Shown piece by piece: positions 33,562-45,446 of a stretch of 64,000 nt of DNA. Position 1 is the stretch's first letter. Each line of letters starts with the position of its first letter. A program made the translations under genes and the position numbers. The DNA is from Tolypocladium sp. Sup5 PDA-1. Its lineage: Eukaryota; Ascomycota; Sordariomycetes; Hypocreales; Ophiocordycipitaceae. The notes beneath the pieces are model-generated. The model saw only the letters and a program-made list of their open reading frames with translations. It was not told the origin of the DNA and did no database searches. The stretch spans positions 248,001 to 312,000 of the forward strand of contig JPHH03000036.1 of NCBI GenBank assembly GCA_000750105.3, given 5' to 3'.

Positions 33562-35771
33562 TCAGATAAACCCTGTGTCGCCCATGGCCGCCGCGGCATC
33601 TCTGCTTTCCAACATGTCAATACCCTCCACGTCAGCGCCAAAATCCATAATCAAGATCTTGGGATCTTGCCCCGTGCTCACGATGCGCCTGTAATCGCTC
33701 TTGGCGCTGAGGACCCAGCTGGCGTGCCACCGCGGAAAGTCGAGCAGCTGGTGTCCCGTCTCCATGTCCCACACCTTGATGTCCGTGTCATAGCTGCCGC
33801 TGACGAGCCGTCCGCTCACGCTGTCAATGTGCAGGCTGCGCACCAGGTTGTCGTGGGCTCTCATCTCGCGCACGCACTCGCCCGTGTTGGCGTCCCAGAT
33901 GCGAATCACCTTGTCGTTGCCCGCCGACGCCACGTATCGCCCGTCCTCGGAAAACTGCGAGCAAGCCAGGCCCTTGGTGTGCCCGACAAACTCGCGAATA
34001 TTCTTGCCCGTGTCAATGTTCCACAGCTTGACCCGGAAGTCCCCGGAGCACGAGACGATGGTGTTGCCGCGCATCTGCACGGCGTTTACGGGGCCGGTGT
34101 GGCCACGCAGCTGGCGGACAAGCGCCCCAGTCTCACGGTCCCAGACACATATGCTAATGTCCTTGCTGCAGGTCACAATATGCTTCTTGTCAAAGGCCAG
34201 ATCCAGGACAGCAGCGGTGTGGTGCCCGAGCCTGCGAATCGGTCGGTACCCAGCCTTAATGTCGTACACGATGCAGCTGGCATCCGAGGATCCCGTCGCC
34301 AGAATCTCATCGTCGTACTGGAGGCACAGGATAGACGCCTTGTGGTGCTCCGGGAAGGACACCACGTTTGGCATGGAGGGTGCTGTTCTCCGGTTATCGG
34401 AGCCCGAGGCAAAATGAGACGCGTCGCCGTCCTCGTCCAGGAGCAGGCTCTCGTCGGAAACGACTTCAGGAGGGCCGATGACCAGGCGACACTCCAGGGT
34501 ATGCATGTCCCAGACACGAATGGTCTTGTCGCGGGAGCCAGAGATGATCTTGTGCCTGTTAAATGTTAGCCAAGTTCGCTGGCGTCCGACAACACAGGGG
34601 ATGAAACTTACTCGTCAAACTGCAGGCAGTAGATGCTATCGGTGTGCCCGTTTAGATAGACTGGCCGCGCCTTGCCGCCCTTCCATCTCTGGCTCAGCTC
34701 CTGCTTTGTCTGGTAAATCCTTCTCCAGTCATTGCTAGGCATCACCGGGGGGATCCCCAGGCCAGTGCCGGGCTTGACGGGACCACTAGTTGCGTACGTC
34801 GTCGTCGTCTCTCGGAGACAAGACTCCCTCCAAATGTGCTGGTTCCTGATGATCCTGTCCCAGTCACTTGAGACGGTACTGGCTTTGGCCAGTGCGGCGG
34901 CATCCAAATAAGCCAGAACATGGATTGCCAGCTCGGCAGGGAGCCTCGTGACAAAGTCGAGCCGGCTGATGTTGGCATCCTGCGGCGGCACCGCGTCTTC
35001 TTGATCCGCGTCGTCGACTTCAATCGACGGCACCGTCACGGCGATGCCAATGCCACTCTCGCGGTCGTTGCCACCATCCTCGCTAGACGAGGCGTGGAGC
35101 CACGTGTGCTGCATGCTTTGCCTTGCGAAGAACTCGTTTTGCATCGCCGCCGCGGCCTTGGCGGCCCCGCCCGTATGCGTCGGAATGACGGGAGGTTCGC
35201 TGCCCATGGCGGGGATGGGCACATTCGGCGGGTACTGGGAAATGGGGAGAGCGTCTTGTGACGGGTCCAGGTAGAAGGATCGCGAGTGGCGGAAGCTCGT
35301 GGCCTGTCGCAAACGGTTCCAAGCCGCGTGAGAAGTCGTGGGCCGTGCCGGAGAGGTGCTCTGCTCGTAGATGGTGTCATCAGCCGCAAGAGACGGCCGT
35401 CGGTGGACGATGCCCTTGAGTGACAGTGATGCCCGACGGATAATGCCTTTCAGGCTCCCAGACGTGCCATGGCTCTGTGCGTGGCCGGTGCCATCCGCTG
35501 GCTCATGTGAGTCGTGCGTGTCGTCGACAGCGTGGTCGTTCATATGCTGCGGCTGATTCTGCAGGTCGGCATGAGCAAACAGCGACGCCTTTGGGCGACG
35601 CCAAGGCAGGGACAGGCTCAGACTTCGCAAACGAGTTGTGCCGTGGGGCGTGCTTGGTACAGTAGAGCCTCGCCGGTACGCCGACCCAGCTGAAGAGGGC
35701 TCCAGGGCGTCATCAAGCATGACCTCCTGGGCAGGCGCCCATTCAGTGACGGGGAATATTCTCTTCGTCAT
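33562..35771 (-). CDS. F-box/WD40-repeat protein (SCF substrate receptor)
   Basis: Predicted substrate adaptor of an SCF ubiquitin ligase. Exons are 35771-34612 and 34555-33562 with a 56-nt intron (GTAAGT ... TTTAACAG) that rebuilds CLQFDEHKIISGSRDKTI; 717 aa. The first 240 residues are disordered, S/R/P-rich. The F-box runs from about residue 258 (FVTRLPAELAIHVLAYLDA, ASTVSSDWDRIIRNQHIWRE). About seven WD40 repeats follow, with GH and WD dipeptides visible in LNGHTDSIYCLQF, GSRDKTIRVWDM, GHHTAAVLDLAFD, CSKDISICVWDRETG, GHTGPVNAVQM, GDFRVKLWNIDTG, GNDKVIRIWDANTGE and GSYDTDIKVWDMETG. It resembles beta-TrCP/Met30/Pof1-like proteins, but the specific orthologue is uncertain. Confidence 0.9.
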
Positions 35772-38267
35772 TGTTTCCGAGGATTCCTTACAGGGATCTT
35801 CGTCACCGTTTCACGTATACCCGGTTGCCGAGAGCGAGATGATGCGATGAAAAGAAACTGGATATGGATCTAAAATGCAAAGTCCGGTTAGCACTCTTTC
35901 TGACGTGAGTTTGTGGCTCAGCGCACCGAGTCCACGTCAACCGGTGCATCCTTGTTGTTGTCAGGAAGCAGCAGCGGCTCCGGACGAGGGCGCAAGAGAA
36001 ACAGGGAGCAGCGGAAAGGAGCGTACCTGTCCAAAAATAATGGTAGTTTGCTCGTGGATGTCGTGCCCGCTAACAGGGACGGACGGCTCAGTGAATGCAA
36101 GGGAGAGCACGCCGGTTGGGCAAGACAAGACAAAGGGGCGTATCGACGAGCAAAACGGGAACGAATAGCCTTGTAGAGAAGTCTACTGGTGAAGGTTCGT
36201 AGCGGTGTAAGGCGCAAAGGGGCCGAGAGCAGGAGAACCGCAGTGAGCGTGTTGGTGGGCGGTGATAATAGCAACGTCGACCTGGTGGGAGAGGAGCATC
36301 GAGCCGGACCAGGGAGCGGAAAAGGAGCGTCGAGGGAGGCTTCCCCAAGAAATCTCGGTACCCGATGTACCTGAGCCCTGCTTTATAAGACGGGCAATTT
36401 AGACGCAGAGGTTTCGCGAAGCAAGGTTTAGGCGGCCACGAGGAAGTCGAACGGCGAAAGCGAGGAATGCGGCAGCGCCTGGCGGGAAGACAAGACACGA
36501 CTAGTTTGGAGCCGTGCCGCTGGAAGCGCCCTGCCACGCGGCCATAGACTCTGGGATCTGCTGTGGCCTCGGATTCGATGTCGGGCGGTCGCTCGCGCGG
36601 GCCGTGGGTCGCTCAGTCGAGGACGGCGACGGCGATGGTGATGGTGATGGTGATGCCAACGGCGATGCCAACGGCGTCGGCAGGGCTCTGCGTCTCGTGT
36701 CTCGCTGTCGCGCGGACTCGGTCGCGGTCTCCGCGTCGGTGTCGTGGGCGGGTTCTGGGCGACGGCAGAAATGGCAGCGCTGCCAATGGCTGACGGGGTC
36801 AGGGACAGTTGGGCGGGTGAGGGACGATGCAGGAGGAGGGAAAAGACGGTAGGTTCCAGGTTGGCTTATGATGGTAGGGGCAGCGATCTAGAGTTTGATG
36901 CGGCAGTCGCGGTACGTACCAACCAACCGTGGGCCAGAGGCTTGCAGGCGAATTTTTAGGGGCTCGAGCCACTGATGCGCCACCACTAACACCCCGTGGA
37001 GATTCCAGGAGTCGAGACGGGAGTCTCGAAGTGCAGCATCTTAATGACCGCTATGAACGGGGTCGGGTATTTTTGGCGCTCTCTCCACCGTACTATCGTC
37101 TGGCCGCTAGCATCCCGTCTGGAGATCTGGGGCATTGTCGCGGTCTGTTGGGAAGAATCAGACATGACACCAGATGATCATGCTGGATATCGACGTCTTC
37201 CGTCTCAGGCCCTCGCATGCTCCCAGCCAGCAGCAACATGCAGCAAATGACTGCCTCCCGCGGCTATTCGAACTGACCTGGTCAGGCACAGCAGCACCTC
37301 CTGACGCACGCCACCTGGTCCCGTGCCTGAGTCCAAGGCTGCACTCAACTCGCAACTCTGTGCCGCGCCCGGACAAAGCGACGAAAGGGACGGAATAAAT
37401 AACAACTCTGATGAATCACGACGAACCGCCCGATAGTCTCAGCGCGGGTGCTGCCCACGTCTCACTAACACTGCGCCGCGACAGAGTTTGCGCCGCGGCT
37501 GTCGATCGCGACGCGGCGACGCCGAGCCATCAAACCGCCACCACCACCACATGGCTCCCGCTGGCGTTTCCCGGCTCAGGATGGCTTGGTCGATGAATTT
37601 TGCTGTGCCCACTTCTCCGTTGGCCGCCTCCTTCAGCAGGCAAGGCCCATGCCATCCACGTTCAGTATAGGTGTATCGAAGTACAATTCCGTGCCTTTTC
37701 TGGAAGCTTTGGTCGCACCCAGCCCTTTGATCTACAACCCTCGATCGACTTAGCCCTCTGCCGTTGGCACGGTCCCCAAGGGCCGGCATTGCCGCATTGC
37801 CTGCGCTCTTTGTCTGGCCTTTGTTCTCTATGTTGGTTGTCCTCTACAATATCGGCAACGTTATCGGCAGATACCTTGCCTTGGCGGCGTGGGCAAACGC
37901 ACTGCCCGTGCACCTCTCGAACGTGAGCCGTCCCCTCGCCTTCTGAAGACTGTAGTTGGCCCTCTCGGAGATGCAGACATAGCTGGCATTTAGCTTAAGA
38001 AAACACCGCCTAACGATCTTGGAGCTATTCTTCATATGAATTGGCAAATAATTGCATAAATCATGATGTGGGTTGCCCGTAGCTATAGGGTAGGGACGTT
38101 ACATGTGCAAAGCTCGAGCCAACAGTGAAACCGCAATCTCCTGGATCAAGGTTTTTCCCGCCTCTCAACACAAGCCGACGACAACCTGTTTGAACTCGCA
38201 ACCCACTTGTTGCCGTTGACACATTGGCAATTGAATCCCCTTTCCATTGAACCCAATATCGAGCATC
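35772..38267. other. Intergenic region, no gene seen
   Basis: Divergent promoters of the F-box/WD40 and DUF7704 genes. It holds a GATGGT repeat near 36632-36654 and otherwise unsupported short frames. Confidence 0.5.
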
Positions 38268-38741
38268 ATGGCATCGCAGCGCGTCGGCCTCCGGCTCCCC
38301 GCCGCGTACCGCGCCTTCTTCCTCCTCATCGAGCCGCTGTCGGCCCTCGTCGGAGCCTTCTACAACCACTTCCGCCAGAAGCGCTATCTCGAGCTGCTCA
38401 ACGCCGCCTCCGCGCCGTCGGACGTGTCCCTGAGCACGTCGGTGGCCATGTCCCAGCTCGCCAACATGTACCTGTTCTTCGCGCTCAACGAGGCGCTCGT
38501 CCTGCGCTCGACGTGGGACCTGCGCGTCTGGCGGACGGTGCTGCTGGTGCTGCTCATCGCCGACGTTGGCCACCTCTATTCCATGTGGGAGCTTGGGCCG
38601 GGGATATACTACAACGTCACGGGCTGGAACGCCGGCGACTGGGGCAACATCCCGTGGGTCTATGCTGGCGCGACCATGAGAATCTGCTTCCTCGCCGGGG
38701 TCGGCCTGGGGGAGACCAAACGGTCGCAGAAGCAGCAATAA
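38268..38741 (+). CDS. Small four-helix membrane protein (DUF7704-like)
   Basis: Single-exon protein of 157 aa. Predicted membrane helices are AYRAFFLLIEPLSALVGAF, ANMYLFFALNEALVLR, VWRTVLLVLLIADVGHLYSM and WVYAGATMRICFLAGVGLG. The polar motif ADVGHLYSMWELG with GNIPWVYAGATMRI is characteristic of a widespread fungal family of unknown function that I believe is DUF7704. The ATG at 38268 is the first in frame. The last residues (KRSQKQQ) are basic and presumably cytosolic. Confidence 0.8.
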   Translation: MASQRVGLRLPAAYRAFFLLIEPLSALVGAFYNHFRQKRYLELLNAASAPSDVSLSTSVAMSQLANMYLFFALNEALVLRSTWDLRVWRTVLLVLLIADVGHLYSMWELGPGIYYNVTGWNAGDWGNIPWVYAGATMRICFLAGVGLGETKRSQKQQ

Positions 38742-39258
38742 GACCAGCAAGCGCTCCATTCACCTTCAGCCGACGGGTCTGATGTCGGCCGTGCGGGCCG
38801 GACTCCTCACGACGCCCGGAAGCTCGACAGCCACCTGGTCTGCGGAGCTCTCTGCTTGGTGGAAATATCGCGCCGTCGCTACGGCGAATCACGTCCCCCA
38901 CAGCTGCGAAGCATCCCCCACCATGGGTGGTGGGGTGAGGCGGAATCGACGCAGCTCTCATCGTCCGTCTGCAGACGCAAAGGGTGGCTGTCACCCTTTG
39001 CCTGCGATATTTCCGAGGACGCGGGACGGCTTCTACGTGGATTGCGATACTTCCGTCCCACACTAACGCCCGGGACAAGGACGTGGGGGAGGGGTCAAAA
39101 GCATATCTCTGGCGGCCTTGCTTTGCAGCTTTTCTCTTCTACTCTTCACCCGCTTCTTACCTGTCAATTGTCTGCTTCGTCTCGTATCAGACTCGTCGCT
39201 AGGATACCATCGCCCTACCTTACCTACCAATTGAATCGAGGAACAAGACATCTGCGTC
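38742..39258. other. Intergenic, ADH promoter
   Basis: 517 bp without a gene. The 80 bp before the ADH start are rich in TACC-type pyrimidine sequence; no specific element was identified. Confidence 0.4.
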
Positions 39259-40392
39259 ATGTCGTACCCGGAAAAGTTCAGCGGCTTCCAGTCGCCCAGC
39301 GCCGACCACTGGCTCGAGTTCGATAAGAACTCGTGGGACCCGCGGCCGTTTGGCGGCTATGACGTCGACCTCAAGATCGAGTGCTGCGGCGTGTGCGCCA
39401 GCGACATGCACACCATCAGCGGCGACTGGGGCGGCTGCCCATACCCCCTGGCCGTTGGGCACGAGATTGTCGGCAAGGTGCTCAGGGTCGGCCCCAAGGT
39501 GACGCTGGCCAAGGTCGGCCAGCGCGTCGGCGTCGGTGCCCAGGTCTACTCGTGCGGCGAGTGTCGCCAGTGCAAGAACGACAACGAGACGTACTGCAAG
39601 CACATGATTGACACCTACGGGGCCAAGTACCTCGACACGGGCTACACCACCCAGGGCGGCTACTCGTCACACGCCCGCATCCACGAGTACTGGTAGGTGC
39701 TCCGGGTGGCAAACTCGATGGTGGCTCTCGCTAACATGCCCAGGGTGTTCCCCATCCCCGACAGCATCCCCAGCTCGGACGCGGCGCCGATGCTGTGCGC
39801 CGGCATCACCGTGTACAGCCCGCTGAAGCGCTTCGGCGCGGGCCCCGGCAAGAAGGTGGGCATCGTGGGCATCGGCGGGCTGGGCCACTACGGCGTCATG
39901 TTCGCAAAGGCGCTCGGGGCCGAGGTGTGGGCCATCTCGCGGTCGCGGGCCAAGGAGGCCGACGCCATGAAGATGGGCGCCGACGGGTTCATCGCGACGG
40001 GCGAGGAGGGCTGGGACGCGGCGCACAAGATGACCTTCGACCTAATCGTCAACACGGCCAACACCTCCGACGGCTTCGAGCTCAACCGGTACCTCGGCCT
40101 GCTGGACGTGCACGGGCGCTGGAACTCGGTGGGCCTGCCGGGCGGCGACGGCTTCACCGTCAAGAACTTTGACTTTATCCAGAACGGGTGCTTCATCGGC
40201 ACGACTCACCTGGGCAGCCGGCGGGAGATGCTCGAGATGTTTGAGCTGGTGGCGGCCAAGGGCATCAAGTCGTGGGTCGAGGAGATTCCCATCTCGCGCG
40301 CGGGGCTGCAAAAGGCCATGGAGAAGCTGCAGAAGAGCAGCGTGCGGTACCGGTCGTGCATGGTGGGCTACGAGGAGGCGTTTGGGGCGTAG
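39259..40392 (+). CDS. Zinc-dependent NADP(H) alcohol dehydrogenase (Adh6/CAD type)
   Basis: Medium-chain dehydrogenase that most likely reduces aromatic or branched aldehydes with NADPH. Exons are 39259-39692 and 39744-40392; the 51-nt intron (GTAGGT ... GCCCAG) rebuilds HEYWVFPIPDSI; 360 aa, as for yeast Adh6 (360). Catalytic zinc ligands are Cys in CCGVCASDMHT, His-Glu in AVGHEIVGKV and a later Cys (MLCAGITVYSPL). The structural zinc site is CGECRQCKNDNETYC. The Rossmann motif is GIGGLGHYGVMFAKALGA, and SRSRAKEADA after the second strand suggests NADP rather than NAD preference. No neighbouring pathway genes suggest a specific substrate. Confidence 0.92.
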
Positions 40393-41567
40393 GTGGACGG
40401 GAGAACGTAACGAGAATGGAAAATGGAGCAAGACGTTGGTGTAGTTGGATGTGGGCGTTGGTATATGTAGCAAACACACGAGAGAACCTTGATAGCTTGG
40501 TTGGACTGCTAGTGATGTGATCCATGGAAGCTGATAATACGGACCAGAACCAGGCACCTACGACCAGTCTGGTCCCAAGAGAGCAACCAAGACAAGCATA
40601 ACAATAACTCTGCTCAGCCGACTCTGCTGAGCCTGAGAAAAGGACCCCATCGTCCTATCCGTCAAACGGCAACAAGACCCTCCTCCGCAATCGGGCATTG
40701 GCCAGTCACTTCCCGCTGGCGCCCGGCCAAGGCCGCCCCGCTTGCAAACGAAGCCATCCACAACGCAACGGCCGCTATCCCCAGTTGGTCTCGCCGAGAA
40801 ACCCTGCCCGTGTGCTCTCCAGGGCTGCCCTGAGGCTCCCTCACGGCCTCCGTGAGTCACGCGGAAGGCAGGGCGTCCAGAAGGATTTTTCGAAGGGGCT
40901 TTGGAGTCTTGGGCGGTGGACCGTGGACTTGGCCGTCACGGCGTTGTTGGTTCGGCGAGACGGATTGGGAAGAGTGGCTTGCGGCGTAGGGAGGGTTAGG
41001 CGTGCTAACAGTAGGGACACGGCGGGCTACGAACGACGACCTTGGAGGTGTGTCTATTTGTAATGCCCTTTGGGATTGCAAGCGCGACGGGTGAAGGCGC
41101 AATTGTTAAGCATGATAGCGAGGGCCCCCCTGCGCACTGCTTGATAATCCACAGCCGCAGACCTCGCGTGAGGGCATCGCGGGCGTCAAGGCGTGACGGC
41201 GGCGGGCGATGCCGGTTGTCGGCGGCGAGGTGACTGAGTGTCCCGTTGGCTGCGAGACCTTGTTCTGCCCTGCGCAGGGCGTGAGGATGGTGTTGGAGTT
41301 GAGGCTGGTGGTTTAAGAGGGGAGGATGCCCGCTTTACGGGCTGGATCGGACGAGGTGAGAAGGAGAGAACAAACAACAAAGCAGCAACTGGATCGTCAT
41401 TATCGACATCATCTTCAGCGTCGACATCATCACCATCTGATTCACTCTTACGCCCAGATCGCGGCACCAACAACCTGCCCGTGACTCACGACAGGTCGTC
41501 CACTCAGGAGTTGCTCCTTCACCAACACTCCTACGCAACACTAACCTCACATCTCACCACTGCCAAG
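40393..41567. other. Intergenic, no gene seen
   Basis: Includes the 5' leader of the WD40-like gene, with a TCATCATC-type pyrimidine-rich stretch near 41395-41440. Confidence 0.45.
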
Positions 41568-42618
41568 ATGTATGTCGCTATCCAAACTTCCTTTCAAACA
41601 CACATACTAACAAAACATCAGGTCCTCAAACTCCCTCGACGACACCCCCATGGCCCTCCTCTCCCTCTCCCGCCGCTACCGCCGCGTCTGCTCCAAGACG
41701 GAAATCACCTCCGTCGGCATCTCGCCCTCATCAGCATCCGCCTTCGCCACCTACGCCGCCCCGCAGACCGCCCAGCCCTGGATCGACTTCTTCGACCTCT
41801 CCTCCCAGCGCAGCCACACCAAGGCCGCCGGCTCGCACGCCGTCTTCGGCCCCCCCGGCGCGGGCAGCAGCAACCGCGTCGCGACCCTGCGCGACTGGAC
41901 GGTGCAGCTGGGCCAGGGCGTCGAGTACCACCACGGCAGCACCGTCATGGTACGCGACTTTGCGACCGGCAAGACGGCCGTCGAGCTCAAGGAGGCGACC
42001 TCGGGCCCCGTCGTCTGGAGCCGCGACGGGGGCGCGCTGGCGGCGGGCGAGGGGAGGAACCGGGTCGGCGTGTGGGATGTGCGCTCGGGGACGAGGCTGG
42101 GGAGAGTGGCCGGGCACATCGACGAGGTCACCCACGCGGCCTTTACGCCGGACCGCATGCTCGTGACGCTCTCGCGCGACGGGACGGTGCGCCTGACGGA
42201 CCCGCGGACGGCGCGCACGCTCGGCAAGCTCGAGATCGAAGGCTCCAACAACCCGCGCGCGCTGGCCGTGTCCCCCGACGGGCGCTCCATCGTCTCGCTC
42301 TGGGGCACGACGGTGCACATCTGGCTCCCGCAGGCGAGCCACCTGACGTCGTACGACCTGCGCGCGACGCGCCGCACCGAGGGCTGGCCGCTGGCGGTGT
42401 CGCCCGACGGGCGCTGGATGGCGTGCCGCACCGAGGAGGGTTTCGACGTGGTGGATGTGGCGTCGGGGCGCGTGGCGTGGGAGCGCATCGAGGGCGAGGA
42501 CGTGTACGCGAGTGGCATGGTGACGGCGGCGGCGTTTTCGACGGATGGGCGGGTGTTGCTGCTGGGGAGGATGAATGGCGCCGTGGAGGTGTGGGATGTT
42601 GAGGAGAAGACGGGCTGA
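41568..42618 (+). CDS. WD40-like beta-propeller protein with an intron-split start codon
   Basis: Unknown cytosolic protein. The apparent start codon is interrupted by an intron: exon 1 ends in AT (41568-41569), the intron runs 41570-41621 (GTATGT donor, ACTAAC branch point, CATCAG acceptor), and exon 2 opens with G to complete ATG, giving MSSNSLDDTPMALL. Without this intron the first in-frame ATG is 41650. The product is 332 aa. WD40-type blades are visible as VELKEATSGPVVWSRDGG, NRVGVWDVRSGTRLGRVAGH, VTHAAFTPDRMLVTLSRDG, RALAVSPDGRSIVSLWG, PLAVSPDGRWMACRTEEG and AAFSTDGRVLLLGRMNG ending VEVWDVEEKTG. About six blades; no additional domain. Confidence 0.75.
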
Positions 42619-43421
42619 TCTTCCGGGCCTGACGCGGCGTGACGAAGACTACGAGACACGAAGCTGCGTTTGGAATTTGTCGCTTTCGATTCAACAAGGA
42701 CTCAGAGGGATGCCAGATGAGTAATCGGGAAGGAAAATGAGAACTGGCGGGTAACAAAAGGGGATCGGTTGAAGGATATCTTGGAGTTCAACCTGCCAGG
42801 GGGGACGACTTGGGATGTATATAGGTGTATCTTTTATATCGGTTGGCTCAACCACCCCCTGGCGCATCTACATAATGACCATGTACAAATAGCGAGTACT
42901 TAATGGGATGTCGATTACATATAGCCATGCGTGTTTGAGGTAACAACGTGAAGTCGACGAAGGCTGGATGGGGAGTGAGACCTCGCCCTTGACTCAGGGG
43001 TAGGGCGTTTGCTGACGGAAAGGGGGCGTAGGCGAACTTGGCGGCATGAAGCAACGGGGAGAGATATCAAGGTCAGAGAGAGGTATTTGGCAGCCAAGAG
43101 TGTTCCTAGTCGGCTCCTCGAAGGTGGGGGATCTGGTGGTTTGACGTTATGTTTGCGACCTGCCCTGGCAACCGCCAGCTTGCGAGAAGTTCTGCCTGGA
43201 CTTGAAGGCGGTGAAATCTGCGCAGCACTCCAAAACTTCAACCTTGCATTACCTTCAGCCTTCCAGTAGGTACCTTCAACCTTCCATCCCCTTCATCCAT
43301 CTCACAAATCTTCGCACCTCTCCTACCAGTCAGAGCGCATCGACCCCAACAACCACAGCCGGTTGGCCTTTCGGATTCTGCATCGCATCGGCGACGATGG
43401 AAAGTCGTCGCATACTTCACC
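42619..43421. other. Intergenic, no gene seen
   Basis: 3' end of the WD40-like gene and promoter of the ankyrin gene. A short AC-rich pyrimidine stretch precedes 43422. Confidence 0.4.
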
Positions 43422-45446
43422 ATGGCGACGATCGAACATCTACCGACTGAGATCATCTTGTCCGTGGGAGAAGCAACCAACAACTCTCGAGCCATCGCCG
43501 CCCTCGCACGTACCGGTCGTCGCTTCTACGATGCCCTCAATGCCCTCCTCTACAAGCTCAACGCCACTTACGACCATCCATCCAAATCCTGTCTCCTCTG
43601 GGCTGCGAAATCAGGATGCTTGGAAACGATCAAGCTCGGTCATCGCTATGGTGCCGACTTGAACGTGGATGGGTTGAGGGACGCTGACTGGGACTTCGTG
43701 GAAACCGATGCCGAAGACGAGGCGATGCCCTATGCCACGCCGCTCCAGATTGCGACGCACTACGACCACCTCGAAATCGTTGAGTATCTCCTCGAGAGCG
43801 ATGTTTGCATTCAAATTCTCTCTCGGAACTTGTGCGACTGCGGCGCGCGCAAGATGCGATACCCCCTACACGAGGCTTTCTATCACTGCACCAATGACGA
43901 CGCGGCCGAAATGTTGATTGAATATGGTTCCTATCTTGAGGGATACATGTCACCCGCCCTCCATGTTGCAGTTACGCTCAACAAGATGCATCTCTTCAAG
44001 GCCTTGCTCGAAGTGCCTGAAGTTAAAGCAGACGCTCGGAACGAGTTGGACGACACCGCGCTGCACTATGCGGCGGAAAGGGGCAATCTGGAGATGGTCA
44101 GGCTCCTTCTTGCTCGACCCGAGGTCGATGCCGGTGCCGTGGGCAATCGTCTTTGCACGCCCCTTCATCATGCCGCACACAATCGCCGGCTGGGCATCAT
44201 TAAACTCCTGCTTGAGCGGCCCGAAGTTGACATCGACGCTGAGAATGAGTCAGACGAGACGGCCATAGACTTTGCTTTTACAAGCAAAACGGCCTGCTCT
44301 TTAAATCTCATTGAGACTCTGCTCTACCGGCCGGGACTCGATGCAGCCGTTAAACGAAGGAGGTCCATCAAGGTCCTGTGCCTCGCTGCTCACCGGGGTC
44401 GCTTGGACGTGATCAGGTCTGTACTCGCTCGAAGAGAAGTCGGCGCCGGAGACAAGGACCTATACGGCAACACGGCTCTTCACTATGCGGCTCAGACCGA
44501 GCACCTCTACGCTATCAAGTTTCTTCTTCGACAGCCTGGAGTCAACGTGAACATGCCGGGAGACGGGGGCGAAACGGCACTGCATTGGGCCATGGATCAA
44601 CCGATGGATGTCATACAAACACTTGTTGATGTTGGAGCAGACATCCATAGGCGGGGTGCGCTTGGCACGCCACTTCGCTACGCTGTGCTGTACTGCAACA
44701 ACGTCGCGATCAAGGCGTTACTCGGCTACGGCGCCGATCCCTCGGCACCTAAATCCGGGCTCGACGATGGATTGACCCTTCTCCACCATTGTTTTCGACC
44801 CGACCGTGAGCCAGAGCAAACAAAGCCGGATCGGGAGATTGTGCTAAGTCTTGTCAAGGGCGGCGCCGACCTCAATTCAATGTCGACGATGGCGACGGCT
44901 GCGTTACCCCCTAAGCCACTTGATAAATGGAGAAACGAAGGGACTCCACTCTTCTTTGCGGCTGTTTACATGGAAGAGATATTTTTCATGGCGATTTTAC
45001 TCGACGCTGGGGCTCGAGCAGACTCGGTGGTGGTTGATTTGCTGACCCCTGAAAGAAACCGTCACTCGTTCCTCGCAGGGCTCTTCCGCCACGAGTTTGG
45101 TGACTACCCTTACCACGTCCGGGTCGACGACGCGATATCGGACAACATGGCAGGCCGCGTGCGAGACCGCGTGAAGCTTCTCCTAAAGTACGGCGCACGG
45201 CTGGATGATGTCGGCGGCGAGCAGTCTGCCCTGGAGTACGCGTGTGAGGTGGCTTATATAGGCGCGCCACGACATGAACTTTTATGGCTGCTGCTGTGGA
45301 ACTCTTCGTCTCGGAACGTCTCTCTCGAGCATGTTGAGCGTGTTATGCTAGGATATGGTTCGCGGGAAATTGTGAACGATGCGCAGGCGGAGAATTGCCG
45401 CAAGATTGTCTCAAGATTGTCTCGTTTCATTGAGAGAGTGTTTTAA
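43422..45446 (+). CDS. Ankyrin-repeat protein with an F-box-like N-terminus
   Basis: Single-exon protein of 674 aa. The N-terminus (MATIEHLPTEIILSVGEATN, then AIAALARTGRRFYDALNALLY) has the LP-x-EI pattern and spacing of a degenerate F-box. About ten ankyrin repeats follow, for example LLWAAKSGCLETIKLGHRYG, DTALHYAAERGNLEMVRLLL, CTPLHHAAHNRRLGIIKLLL, NTALHYAAQTEHLYAIKFLL and ETALHWAMDQPMDVIQTLVD. Such F-box/ankyrin proteins are numerous and quickly evolving in filamentous fungi; the target is unknown. Base composition is less GC-rich than that of the housekeeping genes to the left, marking entry into the accessory part of the window. Confidence 0.85.
   Translation: MATIEHLPTEIILSVGEATNNSRAIAALARTGRRFYDALNALLYKLNATYDHPSKSCLLWAAKSGCLETIKLGHRYGADLNVDGLRDADWDFVETDAEDEAMPYATPLQIATHYDHLEIVEYLLESDVCIQILSRNLCDCGARKMRYPLHEAFYHCTNDDAAEMLIEYGSYLEGYMSPALHVAVTLNKMHLFKALLEVPEVKADARNELDDTALHYAAERGNLEMVRLLLARPEVDAGAVGNRLCTPLHHAAHNRRLGIIKLLLERPEVDIDAENESDETAIDFAFTSKTACSLNLIETLLYRPGLDAAVKRRRSIKVLCLAAHRGRLDVIRSVLARREVGAGDKDLYGNTALHYAAQTEHLYAIKFLLRQPGVNVNMPGDGGETALHWAMDQPMDVIQTLVDVGADIHRRGALGTPLRYAVLYCNNVAIKALLGYGADPSAPKSGLDDGLTLLHHCFRPDREPEQTKPDREIVLSLVKGGADLNSMSTMATAALPPKPLDKWRNEGTPLFFAAVYMEEIFFMAILLDAGARADSVVVDLLTPERNRHSFLAGLFRHEFGDYPYHVRVDDAISDNMAGRVRDRVKLLLKYGARLDDVGGEQSALEYACEVAYIGAPRHELLWLLLWNSSSRNVSLEHVERVMLGYGSREIVNDAQAENCRKIVSRLSRFIERVF

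Noticed and set aside
41238..42602. Open frame of 454 codons on the plus strand overlapping the WD40-like gene
   Set aside because: Other frame of the same strand, extremely R/G/P/A-rich; the WD40 frame has real blade motifs and a spliced start.
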